Of a DNA stretch of 64,000 nt, positions 8,385 to 17,186 are shown in pieces. The notes under the pieces are model-generated. The model was not told the DNA's origin, searched no databases, and saw only the letters and a program-made list of their open reading frames with translations. Origin of the DNA: Chitiniphilus purpureus (GTDB taxonomy: Bacteria > Pseudomonadota > Gammaproteobacteria > Burkholderiales > Chitinibacteraceae); the NCBI RefSeq assembly GCF_025642115.1, contig NZ_CP106753.1:4093501-4157500 (forward strand), in the 5' to 3' direction. The position numbers and the translations under genes were made by a program. The number at the start of each line of letters is the position of its first letter. Positions within the stretch are counted from its first letter, which is position 1.

Positions 8385-8410
8385 CGGCACAGGGCCGGCG
8401 GTTTTTTGTG
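8385..8410 (+). terminator. Stem-loop with T-run on the plus strand
   Basis: CGCCGGC and GCCGGCG form a stem around ACAGG, followed by GTTTTTTG on the plus strand. All flanking genes are on the minus strand, so it either stops antisense transcription or merely ends the minus-strand operon above as a hairpin without a U-tract. Its function is uncertain. Confidence 0.4.
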
Positions 8411-8471
8411 ATGCTGTACATGATGGCCGTTGCCGCATGGGCCCGGCATCGGCAGGTGCCGGAACGTGCGG

Positions 8472-9674
8472 TCAGTCGCTTCCTACAGTCTGCGGCGGCG
8501 CCAACGGCAGCTCGACCACGAAAGTGGCCCCTTCGCCCGGCCGGCTGCGCACGCTGATCTCACCGCCATGTGCCTGGACGATCTGGCGGCAGATGAACAG
8601 CCCCAGGCCCAGGCCGCCGGCGCCGCTGCCGGCCTGTTCGAACTGCTGGAAGATGCGCTGCTGGTGTTCCACCGCAATGCCCGGCCCCTCATCGCGCACC
8701 GCGATGCGGGCGCTCTGCCCGTCGCCGTGCACGCTCACATGGAGCGGTTTGCCTGGCGCGTAGCGGATCGCGTTGGTGACCAGGTTGGCCAATACCTGCT
8801 CCAGCCGGAACTGGTCCCACTCGCCGCGTACACCGTCCTGCACCGCCAGTTGCACTTCGGTGCCGGCCACCAGGAGCTGCTCGGAGAACTGGGCCACGAT
8901 CTCGTTCACCAGCTCGCCCAGATCGCAGGGCACCGGCCGCAGGAAAAGCTTGCCGGTGCGGATGCGCGAGATATCCAGCATGTCGTCGATCTGGCGCACC
9001 AGCATGTCCACCAGCCGGCCTTCGCGTTCGACCATCTTGGCGAATTTCTCGCCGGTGAAGGCGCTCATGTCGCCGCGCTTGAGATTGCGGGCGCGCATCT
9101 GCGCGTGCAGTTTGAGCACGTTCAGCGGCGTCTTCAGTTCGTGCGCCGCGGCCGAGAGGAAGTCGTCGCGGTTGCGGATCGCCAGCTGCAGCTCGGCCTG
9201 GGTCTTGTGCAGCTCGGCCATCAGCATCTCCTGCTCCAGCTGCGCCTCCTGCAGTGCGCGCAATTGCAGCGACAGCGTGCGCTTTTGCCGGTACAGGTCG
9301 ACGAACACGTTGACCTTGCTGCGCACCGCGTGCACATCCAGCGGCTTTTGCAGGAAATCGACCGCCCCGGTCTCGTAGCCCTTGAAGGCGTAGTTGAGCT
9401 CGGTGCCGCCGGCGCTGACGAACACGATGGGAATATGCTTGGTGCGCTCGGTGCTGCGCATGAATTCGGCAAGCTCGAAGCCATCCATACCTGGCATCTG
9501 CACATCCAGGATCGCCAGCGCGAAATCGAGTTCGAGCAACAGCTCCAGCGCCTGCGTGCCCGAATCGGCCTTGTGGATCTCCAGATCGGCGCGGCCGATC
9601 AGCGCCTGCAGCGCCGCCAGGTTCTCCGGCAGGTCGTCCACCAGCAGCAGACGGACCTTGTCCTCGTTCATCAT
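8472..9674 (-). CDS. Receiver-histidine kinase (REC-HisKA-HATPase)
   Basis: 400 residues. Its ATG overlaps the stop of the CheB gene (ATGA), so it is the last gene of the operon. An N-terminal receiver (residues ~6-125) has the phospho-acceptor Asp57 in LAILDVQMPGMDG. A coiled linker follows, then HisKA with His178 in FLSAAAHELKTPL, and a C-terminal HATPase with VRDEGPGI and GLGLGLFICRQIV. There is no membrane segment, so it is cytoplasmic. With the upstream hybrid kinase it probably forms a phosphorelay; the receiver may take phosphate from the 1170-residue kinase. Confidence 0.9.
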   Translation of the reverse strand: MMNEDKVRLLLVDDLPENLAALQALIGRADLEIHKADSGTQALELLLELDFALAILDVQMPGMDGFELAEFMRSTERTKHIPIVFVSAGGTELNYAFKGYETGAVDFLQKPLDVHAVRSKVNVFVDLYRQKRTLSLQLRALQEAQLEQEMLMAELHKTQAELQLAIRNRDDFLSAAAHELKTPLNVLKLHAQMRARNLKRGDMSAFTGEKFAKMVEREGRLVDMLVRQIDDMLDISRIRTGKLFLRPVPCDLGELVNEIVAQFSEQLLVAGTEVQLAVQDGVRGEWDQFRLEQVLANLVTNAIRYAPGKPLHVSVHGDGQSARIAVRDEGPGIAVEHQQRIFQQFEQAGSGAGGLGLGLFICRQIVQAHGGEISVRSRPGEGATFVVELPLAPPQTVGSD

Positions 9675-10264
9675 GCTTCCCCCTCCACCCAGCGCGTGAG
9701 CGTCCCGGCCAGCGCTGCCAGCGGCAGCACCCGCGCCGCGCTGCCGGTGGCACGGATGCCGGCCTTGGGCATGACAGCGATCTGTGCCTCATCCGGATCC
9801 TGGATCAGCACCCTGCCGCCACACTCGACCACCCGGGCAAGCCCGGTCGCGCCGTCCTCGTTGGCCCCGGTCAGCAACACTGCGGCCAAGCTGCCACCGT
9901 AGACCGTGGCAGCCGATTGGAACAGCACATCGATCGACGGACGTGAGTAATGCACCGGGGCATCGATGCTCAGTGCAAAGGTACGGTCGGATTCGATCAG
10001 CAGGTGGTAGCCCGGCGGGGCGAAATACAATGTGCCCGGCTGCAGCACCTCCTTCTCGTCCGCCTCCTTCACCGCAAGCGCCACCCGCGGCGCGAACACC
10101 TCGGGCAGCAGGCTGGTATGCCCCTCGGGCAGGTGCAGCACGGTGACGATGGGGCACGCGCAGGTCGCCGGCAGCGCCGGCAGCAGCCGCAGCAGCGCTT
10201 CGATGCCGCCGGCCGAGGCGCCGATGACCACGGCTTGCAGCGTTGGGAGGGTCGGGCCGGCCAT
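9671..10264 (-). CDS. Stand-alone CheB methylesterase domain
   Basis: 197 residues comprising only the esterase domain. The expected catalytic triad is visible: Ser17 (IGASAGGIEAL), His44 (VTVLHLPEGH) and Asp137 (LLTGANEDGATG). CheB normally removes methyl groups from chemoreceptor glutamates and is switched on by its receiver domain, which is absent here; regulation must come from partners. It starts 3 bases after the CheR stop. No methyl-accepting receptor gene is present in the window, so the substrate is unknown and could be a kinase of the same operon. Confidence 0.9.
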   Translation of the reverse strand: MAGPTLPTLQAVVIGASAGGIEALLRLLPALPATCACPIVTVLHLPEGHTSLLPEVFAPRVALAVKEADEKEVLQPGTLYFAPPGYHLLIESDRTFALSIDAPVHYSRPSIDVLFQSAATVYGGSLAAVLLTGANEDGATGLARVVECGGRVLIQDPDEAQIAVMPKAGIRATGSAARVLPLAALAGTLTRWVEGEA

Positions 10265-10267
10265 GGG

Positions 10268-11104
10268 TCAACGCTTGCGGAAGATGCGCTCGCCACCGGC
10301 GAACGTTTCGAAATGATCGGCCACGCCGGAAAAGCGCACCGTCTCCTTGCTGCCCAGGCCGAGAAAGCCCCGATGGCACAGCGAATCGCGGAACAGCCCG
10401 AACGCGCGGTCCTGCAGTTCACGGTTGAAATAGATCAGCACGTTGCGGCAGGAGATGAACTGGGTTTCGGAGAACACACTGTCGGTGGCAAGGCTGTGGT
10501 CGGCAAAGGTGACCTGCCGGCGCAGCGTGCGGTCGAAGATCGCCGAGCCATAGGCGGCCGTGTAGTAGTCGGAGAATGCGGCACGCCCGCCGGCCGCCAG
10601 ATAGTTGGCGGTGAAAAGCTTGAGGTGCTCGATCGGGAAGATGCCGTCCTCGGCCCGCTGCAGGCTGTGCGGATTGATATCGGTGGCGTAGATCAACGTG
10701 CGCTCCAGCAGCCCTTCCTCATGCAGCAGGATGGCCAGCGAATAGACTTCCTCACCAGTGCTGCAGCCGGCGATCCAGATCTTGAGCGACGGGTAGGTGG
10801 AGAGGATGGGCACGAGCTTTTCGCGCACCGCGAGGAAATACGCCGGATCGCGGAACATCTCGCTCACCGGCACGGTGAGGAACTGCAGCAGGTTCAGGAA
10901 GTGCTGCGGCGAGTGCAGCACCTTGTCCTGCAATGCCGAGACGGTGGCGCATTCGAGCTGGGACATCGCGTGTGCCACGCGCCGCTTGAGCGAGGCGGGC
11001 GAATAGTTGCGGAAGTCGTAGTTGTATTTCAGGTAGATGCCTTCGATCAACAGGCGCATCTCCAGATCGAAATCCTGCTGCGGATAGCCTGGCACCCAGT
11101 TCAT
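10268..11104 (-). CDS. CheR-type protein-glutamate methyltransferase
   Basis: 278 residues. The helical N-terminal domain (LKRRVAHAMSQL) is followed by the SAM-binding domain with IWIAGCSTGEEVYSLAILL, ATDINPHSL, and ISCRNVLIYFNRELQ. These match CheR, which methylates glutamates on signalling proteins using S-adenosylmethionine. The ATG overlaps the stop of the large hybrid kinase gene (ATGA). It is paired with the CheB gene downstream in a hybrid-kinase cluster rather than a flagellar chemotaxis operon. Confidence 0.92.
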   Translation of the reverse strand: MNWVPGYPQQDFDLEMRLLIEGIYLKYNYDFRNYSPASLKRRVAHAMSQLECATVSALQDKVLHSPQHFLNLLQFLTVPVSEMFRDPAYFLAVREKLVPILSTYPSLKIWIAGCSTGEEVYSLAILLHEEGLLERTLIYATDINPHSLQRAEDGIFPIEHLKLFTANYLAAGGRAAFSDYYTAAYGSAIFDRTLRRQVTFADHSLATDSVFSETQFISCRNVLIYFNRELQDRAFGLFRDSLCHRGFLGLGSKETVRFSGVADHFETFAGGERIFRKR

Positions 11105-14100
11105 GCGCGCCCCGGCGAGGATATCCAGACCCGCACCAGCGATACCAGCGCGTCCAGGTCGATGGGCTTGGCCAGATAATCGTTGGCACCGGCCGCGATG
11201 CAGCGTTCCTGGTCGTCCTTCATCGCCTTAGCGGTGACCGCGATGATGGGCAGCTCGCGCCATTGCGCGCGGCGGCGGATCTCGGCCATCGCCTGGTAGC
11301 CGTCCATCTCCGGCATCATGATGTCCATCAGCACCAGGTCGATATTGCTGTGTGTCTCCAGCCGGGTGAGCGCCTCGCGGCCATTGCGCGCCACCACCAC
11401 ATGCGCACCTTTCATCTCCAGTGCGCTGGTGAGCGCGAAGATGTTGCGCACGTCGTCGTCCACCACCAGGATGGTGCTGCCGTCGAAGGCACGGTCGCGG
11501 TTGCGCGCGGCCCTGAGCATCTTCTGCCGCTCGGGCGGCAGCTCGGTCTCGACCTGGTGCAGGAACAGTGTCACCTCGTCGAGCAGCCGCTCGGGCGAGC
11601 GTGCACCCTTGATGATGATGGAGTGCGAATAGCGGCGCAGCGCGGCCTCCTCCTCGCGGGACAGCGAGCGACCGGTGTACACGATCACCGGCGGGAACGA
11701 GTAGAGGTGGTCGCTCGCCATCTTCTCCAGCAGCTCGGCGCCATGCATGTCCGGCAGCGTCAGGTCGATCACCATGCAGTCGAACACCCGCTCGCGCAGG
11801 AGCTGCAATGCCTGCTCGGCGTATTCCACGCCGGTGATCTCCACGTCCTTGTCGGCGATCAGGCGCTCGATGCTTTCGCGCTGCATCGGATCATCCTCGA
11901 CCAGCAGTACGTGCTTGATCTTCTGTTCCAGCTTGTGCTCCAGCCGCTCGAACATCGAGAGCAGCTGCGCGTGCCCGGCCGGTTTGAGCAGATAGCCCAC
12001 CGCACCCATGTACAGCGCGGCATCGCTGCGATCGACGCTGGAAATCACATGGGTCGGGATATGACGGGTACGTGGGTCTTCCTTGAGCCGCTCCAGCACG
12101 GTCATCCCCGATTGGTCAGGCAGCTTCATGTCCAGCAGGATGGCGTCGGGCACGTGCGTGGCCGCCAACTGCACGCCTTCAGCCGCGGTCAACGCCACCA
12201 GACAGGCGAAACCGCGTTCGTGCGCCAGATCGTAGAGGATGCCGGCAAAGCGCTCGTCGTCCTCGATCACCAGCATCAGCCGGCCCTCGGTGGGCAGGCG
12301 CTGGCGATCGTCGTCGAAATGCCGGCCGCCCACCTCGTCCATCGGTGCTGCAGGCAGCGGGGCTGGCGCTGCGGCCGGCCGCACCGGTGCGGGCACCGGC
12401 ACCGGCGCACTCACCGGCGGCACCGGAAGCGGCTCGGGTTGCGGCAGCGTCCGCGGCAGCAGCAGGGTGAAGGTACTGCCCTCGCCCGGTGCGCTCTGCA
12501 CCTTGAGCGAGCCGCCCAGCAGACGCGCCAGATCGCGCGAGATCGACAGCCCAAGCCCGGTGCCGCCGTACTTGCGGTTGGTGGTGCCGTCGGCCTGCCG
12601 GAACGCTTCGAAGATCACCTCCTGCTGCTCGGGCGCAATGCCGATGCCGGTATCGGACACCGCGAACGCAATCAGGTCGCCCTGCGGCACGATGGCAAGC
12701 CGCACCTGGCCTTCGTGGGTGAACTTGAGCGCGTTGGACAGCAGGTTCTTCAGGATCTGCTCCAACCGGCGTGAATCGGTCTCCATGATCTGGGGCAGCG
12801 CCGGATCGAGTTGGAACTCCAGCGCCACGCCCTTGGATTCGGCCATGTTGCGGAACAGCTGCGCCATGCGCTCGCCGAGCGGCCGCAGCGCCACCGGTTC
12901 GGCATGGATATCGAGCACGCCGGCCTCGACCTTGGACAGATCGAGGATGTCGTTGATCAGGTTGAGCAGGTCGCTGCCGGCCGAGTGGATCATGTTGGCG
13001 AAGCGCACCTGCTCCTCGGACAGGTTGCCCGAGGGATTGTCGGCCAGCAGCTTGGCGAAGATCAGCGCGCTGTTGAGCGGCGTACGCAGCTCGTGCGACA
13101 TGTTGGCAAGGAACTCGCTCTTGTACTGACTGGCGCGCTGCAGCTCCTGCGCGCGTTCCTCGAGCAGCCGGTGCGCTTCGTTCAACGCGTGGTTGCGCTC
13201 GTTGAGGAAGTCCTTCTGCTGCTGCAGCCGCTGCGATTGCTCCTCAAGCTGCTCGTTGTTGCGTTCCAGCTCGGCCTGCTGGTTCTCCAGACGCGCCTGC
13301 GTCTCGCGCAGCGCGCGCGACTGCTCCTCCAGCTCCTCGTTGGCCGTCTTGAGTTCCTCCTGCTGGGTCTGCAGCTCCTCATTGAGCTGCTGCGTCTCTT
13401 CCAGCGTCAGCCGCAGGCGCTCGCGGATCTGTGCCGAGCGGATGGCGGCCCCCAGGGTTTCCATCGCCAGATGGGCGAACGCCAACGCATCGCCGTCGGG
13501 CGCCTCCAGGAACGCCAGCTCCAGCATCCCGGTGACGATGCCGTCGTGCATGCACGGCACGATCAGCAGAAAGCGTGGCTCGGCGCCGCCCAGACCCGAG
13601 GACACCGGCAGGTAGCCGGGGGGCAGGTTGTCCAGCTGCACCGTGCGGCGTTCGACCACCGCCTGCCCCAGCAGCCCCTCGCCCCGCTGGATCAGCACGC
13701 GCTGCGCCTGCACCTCCAGCGGCAGGGCATAGCCGGCTTCACGACGGAAGACCGTTTCATCGTCGCTGACGTACAACGCCCCGGCGTGGGCCTCGAGATA
13801 GCCGGCGATGAATTCGAGCGCATTGCGGCACAGCCGCTCCACGGACTGCTGCCCCAGCAGCCGGGTGGCCAGCTCGGTCTGCCCGGTCTTGAGCCAGGCC
13901 TGGCGCCCCAGTTCCTCGGTCTGCGCCTGCTGCTGATCGAGGGTATGGCTGTAGACCGCCGACAGCGCCAGCAACTGGCGGCGGCCGTTGTAGGCCAGCC
14001 CGGCGCCGGCCAGCAGCATCAGCAGCACGGTCAGCGAGACCAGCACGGTGATGGTCTTGTTGGCCGATTCGCTGCGCTGGACACGCAGCGTCTCTTCGGC

Positions 14101-14613
14101 CAGGACCACGGCGGCAAGGTCGACGCGCATCGCATCCATCAGCCGCTTGCCGGTCTCGGACGACACCAGGCTGACCACATCCGAGCCGCTTTCCTTGACG
14201 CGGATGGCGTGATCCACATAGTCGCGCCAGCGGCGATAGAGCCCGGCCACCTTGTCCAGGCGCTTGAGCTGCTCCGGGCGGCCGCGCAACTGGGTGCGCA
14301 GTGCGCTCAACTCGATCGGCATCTGCCTGATCGAACTCTCATAGGGGGTCAGGAAACTGCGCCGGCCGGACAACAGAAACCCGCGCATGCTGGTTTCGGC
14401 GTCGACGATCAGCTTGGTCAGCTCATGGGTGCCGCCGATGACGCGATTGGACGTGTCGACCGTCCGCATCACCGACACCAGATAGAACAGCAGGCCGACG
14501 AAAATCGCGGCGCTGCCAAGCCCCACCAGCAGCGGCAGGACCACATTGCGTGACAGGAGCCGGCGAAAGGCCACGGCGTCCAGCGCTAGCGAAGGAGCGC
14601 GCTTGTCGAACAT
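11101..14613 (-). CDS. CHASE3-GAF hybrid sensor kinase with three receivers
   Basis: 1170 residues from ATG 14613; the longer frame reaches 14685 but lacks the usual N-terminus. Order: membrane segment (~23-49), periplasmic CHASE3-like domain (~50-185), second membrane segment (~188-209), GAF (~245-395), long Gln/Glu coiled coil (~400-495), HisKA with His507 ([13 protein letters not shown]), HATPase ([18 protein letters not shown]), a Pro/Ala linker, then three receivers. The first and third receivers are canonical ([22 protein letters not shown] with LAKPID). The second has [10 protein letters not shown] and keeps a Lys in IIIKGA. First gene of the operon with CheR, CheB and a receiver-kinase. 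The ligand is unknown; such kinases serve general stress or motility decisions. Confidence 0.93.
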   Translation of the reverse strand: MFDKRAPSLALDAVAFRRLLSRNVVLPLLVGLGSAAIFVGLLFYLVSVMRTVDTSNRVIGGTHELTKLIVDAETSMRGFLLSGRRSFLTPYESSIRQMPIELSALRTQLRGRPEQLKRLDKVAGLYRRWRDYVDHAIRVKESGSDVVSLVSSETGKRLMDAMRVDLAAVVLAEETLRVQRSESANKTITVLVSLTVLLMLLAGAGLAYNGRRQLLALSAVYSHTLDQQQAQTEELGRQAWLKTGQTELATRLLGQQSVERLCRNALEFIAGYLEAHAGALYVSDDETVFRREAGYALPLEVQAQRVLIQRGEGLLGQAVVERRTVQLDNLPPGYLPVSSGLGGAEPRFLLIVPCMHDGIVTGMLELAFLEAPDGDALAFAHLAMETLGAAIRSAQIRERLRLTLEETQQLNEELQTQQEELKTANEELEEQSRALRETQARLENQQAELERNNEQLEEQSQRLQQQKDFLNERNHALNEAHRLLEERAQELQRASQYKSEFLANMSHELRTPLNSALIFAKLLADNPSGNLSEEQVRFANMIHSAGSDLLNLINDILDLSKVEAGVLDIHAEPVALRPLGERMAQLFRNMAESKGVALEFQLDPALPQIMETDSRRLEQILKNLLSNALKFTHEGQVRLAIVPQGDLIAFAVSDTGIGIAPEQQEVIFEAFRQADGTTNRKYGGTGLGLSISRDLARLLGGSLKVQSAPGEGSTFTLLLPRTLPQPEPLPVPPVSAPVPVPAPVRPAAAPAPLPAAPMDEVGGRHFDDDRQRLPTEGRLMLVIEDDERFAGILYDLAHERGFACLVALTAAEGVQLAATHVPDAILLDMKLPDQSGMTVLERLKEDPRTRHIPTHVISSVDRSDAALYMGAVGYLLKPAGHAQLLSMFERLEHKLEQKIKHVLLVEDDPMQRESIERLIADKDVEITGVEYAEQALQLLRERVFDCMVIDLTLPDMHGAELLEKMASDHLYSFPPVIVYTGRSLSREEEAALRRYSHSIIIKGARSPERLLDEVTLFLHQVETELPPERQKMLRAARNRDRAFDGSTILVVDDDVRNIFALTSALEMKGAHVVVARNGREALTRLETHSNIDLVLMDIMMPEMDGYQAMAEIRRRAQWRELPIIAVTAKAMKDDQERCIAAGANDYLAKPIDLDALVSLVRVWISSPGRA

Positions 14614-14763
14614 GATGCGCAGATCATCCAGGCAGAAGGAATCGGTTGCGGCGCACCGCCTGCCGCCAGGGCAGCGTGCGGACACCGCGGGTTGTCATAT
14701 CGGCGACGCCGGCACAGCGGGCCGTATCCGAGGCGCAACGCCATGGTGGCGGGGCCTTGCGGA

Positions 14764-15126
14764 TCAGACCGTGCGGGCATCGGCGATCGCGCCGGAGAGT
14801 TGCTCCAGCGAGTAGGGCTTGCGCAGCAGCGTGAAGCGCGCCTGACCGGCCTTGCTCAGATGCGAGATGTCAAAACCGGTCATGATGACCACATCAAGCT
14901 GTGGTTGCAGCGTCAGTGCCTGCCACGCGAGCGCCTCGCCATTGGCACCGCCGCGCAGCTGCAGATCCGAGAGCAGCAGATCGATCGTCGGTTCGGCCGT
15001 CAGGTGCTGCAATGCCGCGACAGCCGTGCTGGCGCACCATACCTCATGCCCGAGGTGCTCCAGCTCCTCGGCGATGCACTCGAGCATGTCGGGGTTGTCC
15101 TCGACGATCAGTACTTTTCGGTTCAT
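14764..15126 (-). CDS. Single-domain response regulator (receiver only)
   Basis: 120 residues from the ATG that gives MNRKVLIVEDN. The acidic pocket (VEDN), phospho-acceptor Asp in LLLSDLQLRGG and Lys in LLRKPYSLEQL are all present. There is no output domain, so it passes phosphate or binds partners. It lies about 150 bases upstream of the large hybrid kinase on the same strand, and probably serves that cluster. Confidence 0.88.
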   Translation of the reverse strand: MNRKVLIVEDNPDMLECIAEELEHLGHEVWCASTAVAALQHLTAEPTIDLLLSDLQLRGGANGEALAWQALTLQPQLDVVIMTGFDISHLSKAGQARFTLLRKPYSLEQLSGAIADARTV

Positions 15127-15248
15127 CCGGGCGCAGCGTGACGATCCAGGGGAAGCGGCCAAGGGGCCGCTGCAACGTGCGGATCATGGCGATTCGGCAA
15201 GACCTGCACCATCGGTGCATTCTTACGGCGTATAGGAATCCGCCTACA

Positions 15249-15602
15249 TCATCCGCCTACGGCCAGATCGCCCAGCACCTGTTCGAGCTGGTCCAGATCG
15301 AAAGGCTTGGGCAACAACGTGGCGCACACCCCGAGCCGGTCGCGCTCCTGCGCCAGATCATGGCCGGACGCGAGCACCAGCGCCATCTCCGGCTGCAACA
15401 CCACCGCCTCGCGCGCAAGCTCGATGCCCGAACGGCCGGGCAGGCTCACATCGGTGAAGAGCACGTCAAAACGACCGTGTTGCAGTTCCCCCAGCGCTTC
15501 CTCGGCACTGGCCACTGCCACGGCCTCGTGGCCGAGCTCATCCAGATAGTCGGCAATGGTGGCACGCAGCATCGCGTTGTCTTCGACGTAAAGGATATTC
15601 AA
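15249..15602 (-). CDS. Single-domain response regulator (receiver only)
   Basis: About 117 residues. No ATG fits the N-terminus; a TTG at 15602 gives MNILYVEDN, the natural start of a receiver, although the frame is open upstream to another TTG at 15686. It has VEDN, the acceptor Asp in VLFTDVSLPGRSG and the Lys in LLPKPFDLDQL. It resembles the neighbour at 14764 in size and style. A partner kinase is probably in the same cluster. Confidence 0.85.
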   Translation of the reverse strand: MNILYVEDNAMLRATIADYLDELGHEAVAVASAEEALGELQHGRFDVLFTDVSLPGRSGIELAREAVVLQPEMALVLASGHDLAQERDRLGVCATLLPKPFDLDQLEQVLGDLAVGG

Positions 15603-15746
15603 GGGTAGGCCCGAAGCACGGTTGAGCCGGGCGCAGGCGGCGCCCCGGCGGTATTCAAGATTATGCCGTAAGCGTCCGACTGCCAACCAATCAGCGTATC
15701 TTGCGCCGCAACAACCGGCCCGCGGCGCCGCCTGCCCGACCTGTGC

Positions 15747-17186
15747 TCAGCGCCGGCCGCGCCTGCGCCACAACCCTATCCCCACCAGCGCGGCCAGCAT
15801 GTTGACCAGGACGAAAGCCACCAGGATCGCGTCGCGCGGCGTCTTGCCCAGGCCATCGAGCCAGTGCCATTTGTGCAGCCACGAGAAAAGGTAGCCCTCC
15901 AGGCGGTCGGTCTCTTCCACCCTGGTCGAGAACGCACCTGTGGCCGGCTCCACGTACCAGGCCGGGCGCCCCGGCGCCGCGAAGTCGATGCGATAGACCG
16001 GCAGCCGCTTCTGGAAGAAGCCGTACTCGCCGCCGAACCGGGTCACCAGCGTCACCCGCGCGACCGGGGCCGCCGGTGCACCGGCGGCCCGGGCAAGCTG
16101 CGCCGCATGGCGCCGTGCGGCTGTTTCGGGGAGCCACGCGGCACCATCGAAATAGCGCGGCAATCCGCCTGGGGCGGCATGCTGGTGGTGGTGATGCGCA
16201 TGCTCGGCGTGGCTGCCCCCGGCAGCGGTGGCGGCCAACCAGACCGGCGCGCCGTCGATGGCGACGGCGATCAGCGCCTCGACGCCCTGCGGCACCGCCG
16301 CAAGCGGCGCGGCACCGGGCAGCGGCTGAACCACAGGTGTCGGCGGGTTGGGCCGCGCCAGCCACAGGTGGATGAGCCCGCTGCCGGTCAACGCCAGACC
16401 CGCGGACACGGCAAGCAGGCCCAACGCGCGATGCAGGCGTCGTCCTGCCGGCTGGCTGGCACGCAAGGTGCCGGCACGCCAGCGCAGCACGTACAGTGCC
16501 AACCCGCCGCACAGCGTGACAAAGGCGGCACCGACCAGCAGCCCGATGCCCATCCGCTTGAACGTGCCCTCCCCGGCCCAGGACCAGCGATGTACTGCAC
16601 TGAAGACCGTCGACAGCACGCGCTTGCTGTCGTCGGTCAATGTGGCCAAGCGGCCGCCGTCGGTATCGACGAAGGCGGTGAGGCCATCGTCACGGGCGAA
16701 ATCGACGCGCCACACTGGCAGCAGCTTGTTCATCGGCAGGTAGTCAGGACCGAAAGCAGTCACCTGCGCGATCCGGGCAACCGGGCTTGCGGCATCGCCG
16801 GTGAAGGCCCGCGCCAGCCGTTCGGCTTCGCGCGCGTCGGCCCCGGCAAGCTCGATGCCGCTATATGCATCGAACCACCGCACCACGCCGTCGCCATGCA
16901 CCCGCCAAGCAGGGCGGCCTTCGAGCAGGGTCAGGCGCAGTGCGGTGAGCGTGCGCGGCAAGGGCGGTGCAACGGGCCGCAGACCTGCCGGCAGCGGCTG
17001 CGCAGCCGGCGGATGCGCGGGTACGGGCGACAAGGCCGACATCACCGGATGCATCACGCCGGTGGCACCCCACAGCAGGATGGCCGCCAGGGCGGGCCAG
17101 GCCAGCAGGCGATGCCAGCGGATCAGCCAGGCCGGTACGGACCGGCCGCGGCTGGCCACGGTGGCGAACGATTCGCGTGCGCTCAT
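15747..17186 (-). CDS. PepSY-associated membrane protein
   Basis: 479 residues. Its ATG overlaps the stop of the TonB receptor gene (ATGA), with a G-rich site upstream. The N-terminus has RWHRLLAWPALAAILLWGAT, the usual start of PepSY_TM proteins, then periplasmic PepSY-like parts (YLPMNKLLPVWRVDF and YGFFQKRLPVYRIDF), a membrane pair near 225-290, and a C-terminal membrane segment ending in WRRRGRR. HRWSW and HKWHW repeats flank the membrane segments. A His-rich stretch (HAEHAHHHHQHA) faces the periplasm and could bind metal. Such proteins accompany TonB receptors in siderophore or copper uptake, often as inner-membrane reductases; the role here is inferred from that context. Confidence 0.85.
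   Translation of the reverse strand: MSARESFATVASRGRSVPAWLIRWHRLLAWPALAAILLWGATGVMHPVMSALSPVPAHPPAAQPLPAGLRPVAPPLPRTLTALRLTLLEGRPAWRVHGDGVVRWFDAYSGIELAGADAREAERLARAFTGDAASPVARIAQVTAFGPDYLPMNKLLPVWRVDFARDDGLTAFVDTDGGRLATLTDDSKRVLSTVFSAVHRWSWAGEGTFKRMGIGLLVGAAFVTLCGGLALYVLRWRAGTLRASQPAGRRLHRALGLLAVSAGLALTGSGLIHLWLARPNPPTPVVQPLPGAAPLAAVPQGVEALIAVAIDGAPVWLAATAAGGSHAEHAHHHHQHAAPGGLPRYFDGAAWLPETAARRHAAQLARAAGAPAAPVARVTLVTRFGGEYGFFQKRLPVYRIDFAAPGRPAWYVEPATGAFSTRVEETDRLEGYLFSWLHKWHWLDGLGKTPRDAILVAFVLVNMLAALVGIGLWRRRGRR

Noticed and set aside
12811..14553. 580-codon plus-strand open frame
   Set aside because: Antisense shadow of the hybrid kinase; low-complexity Gln/Leu/Arg composition and no domain.
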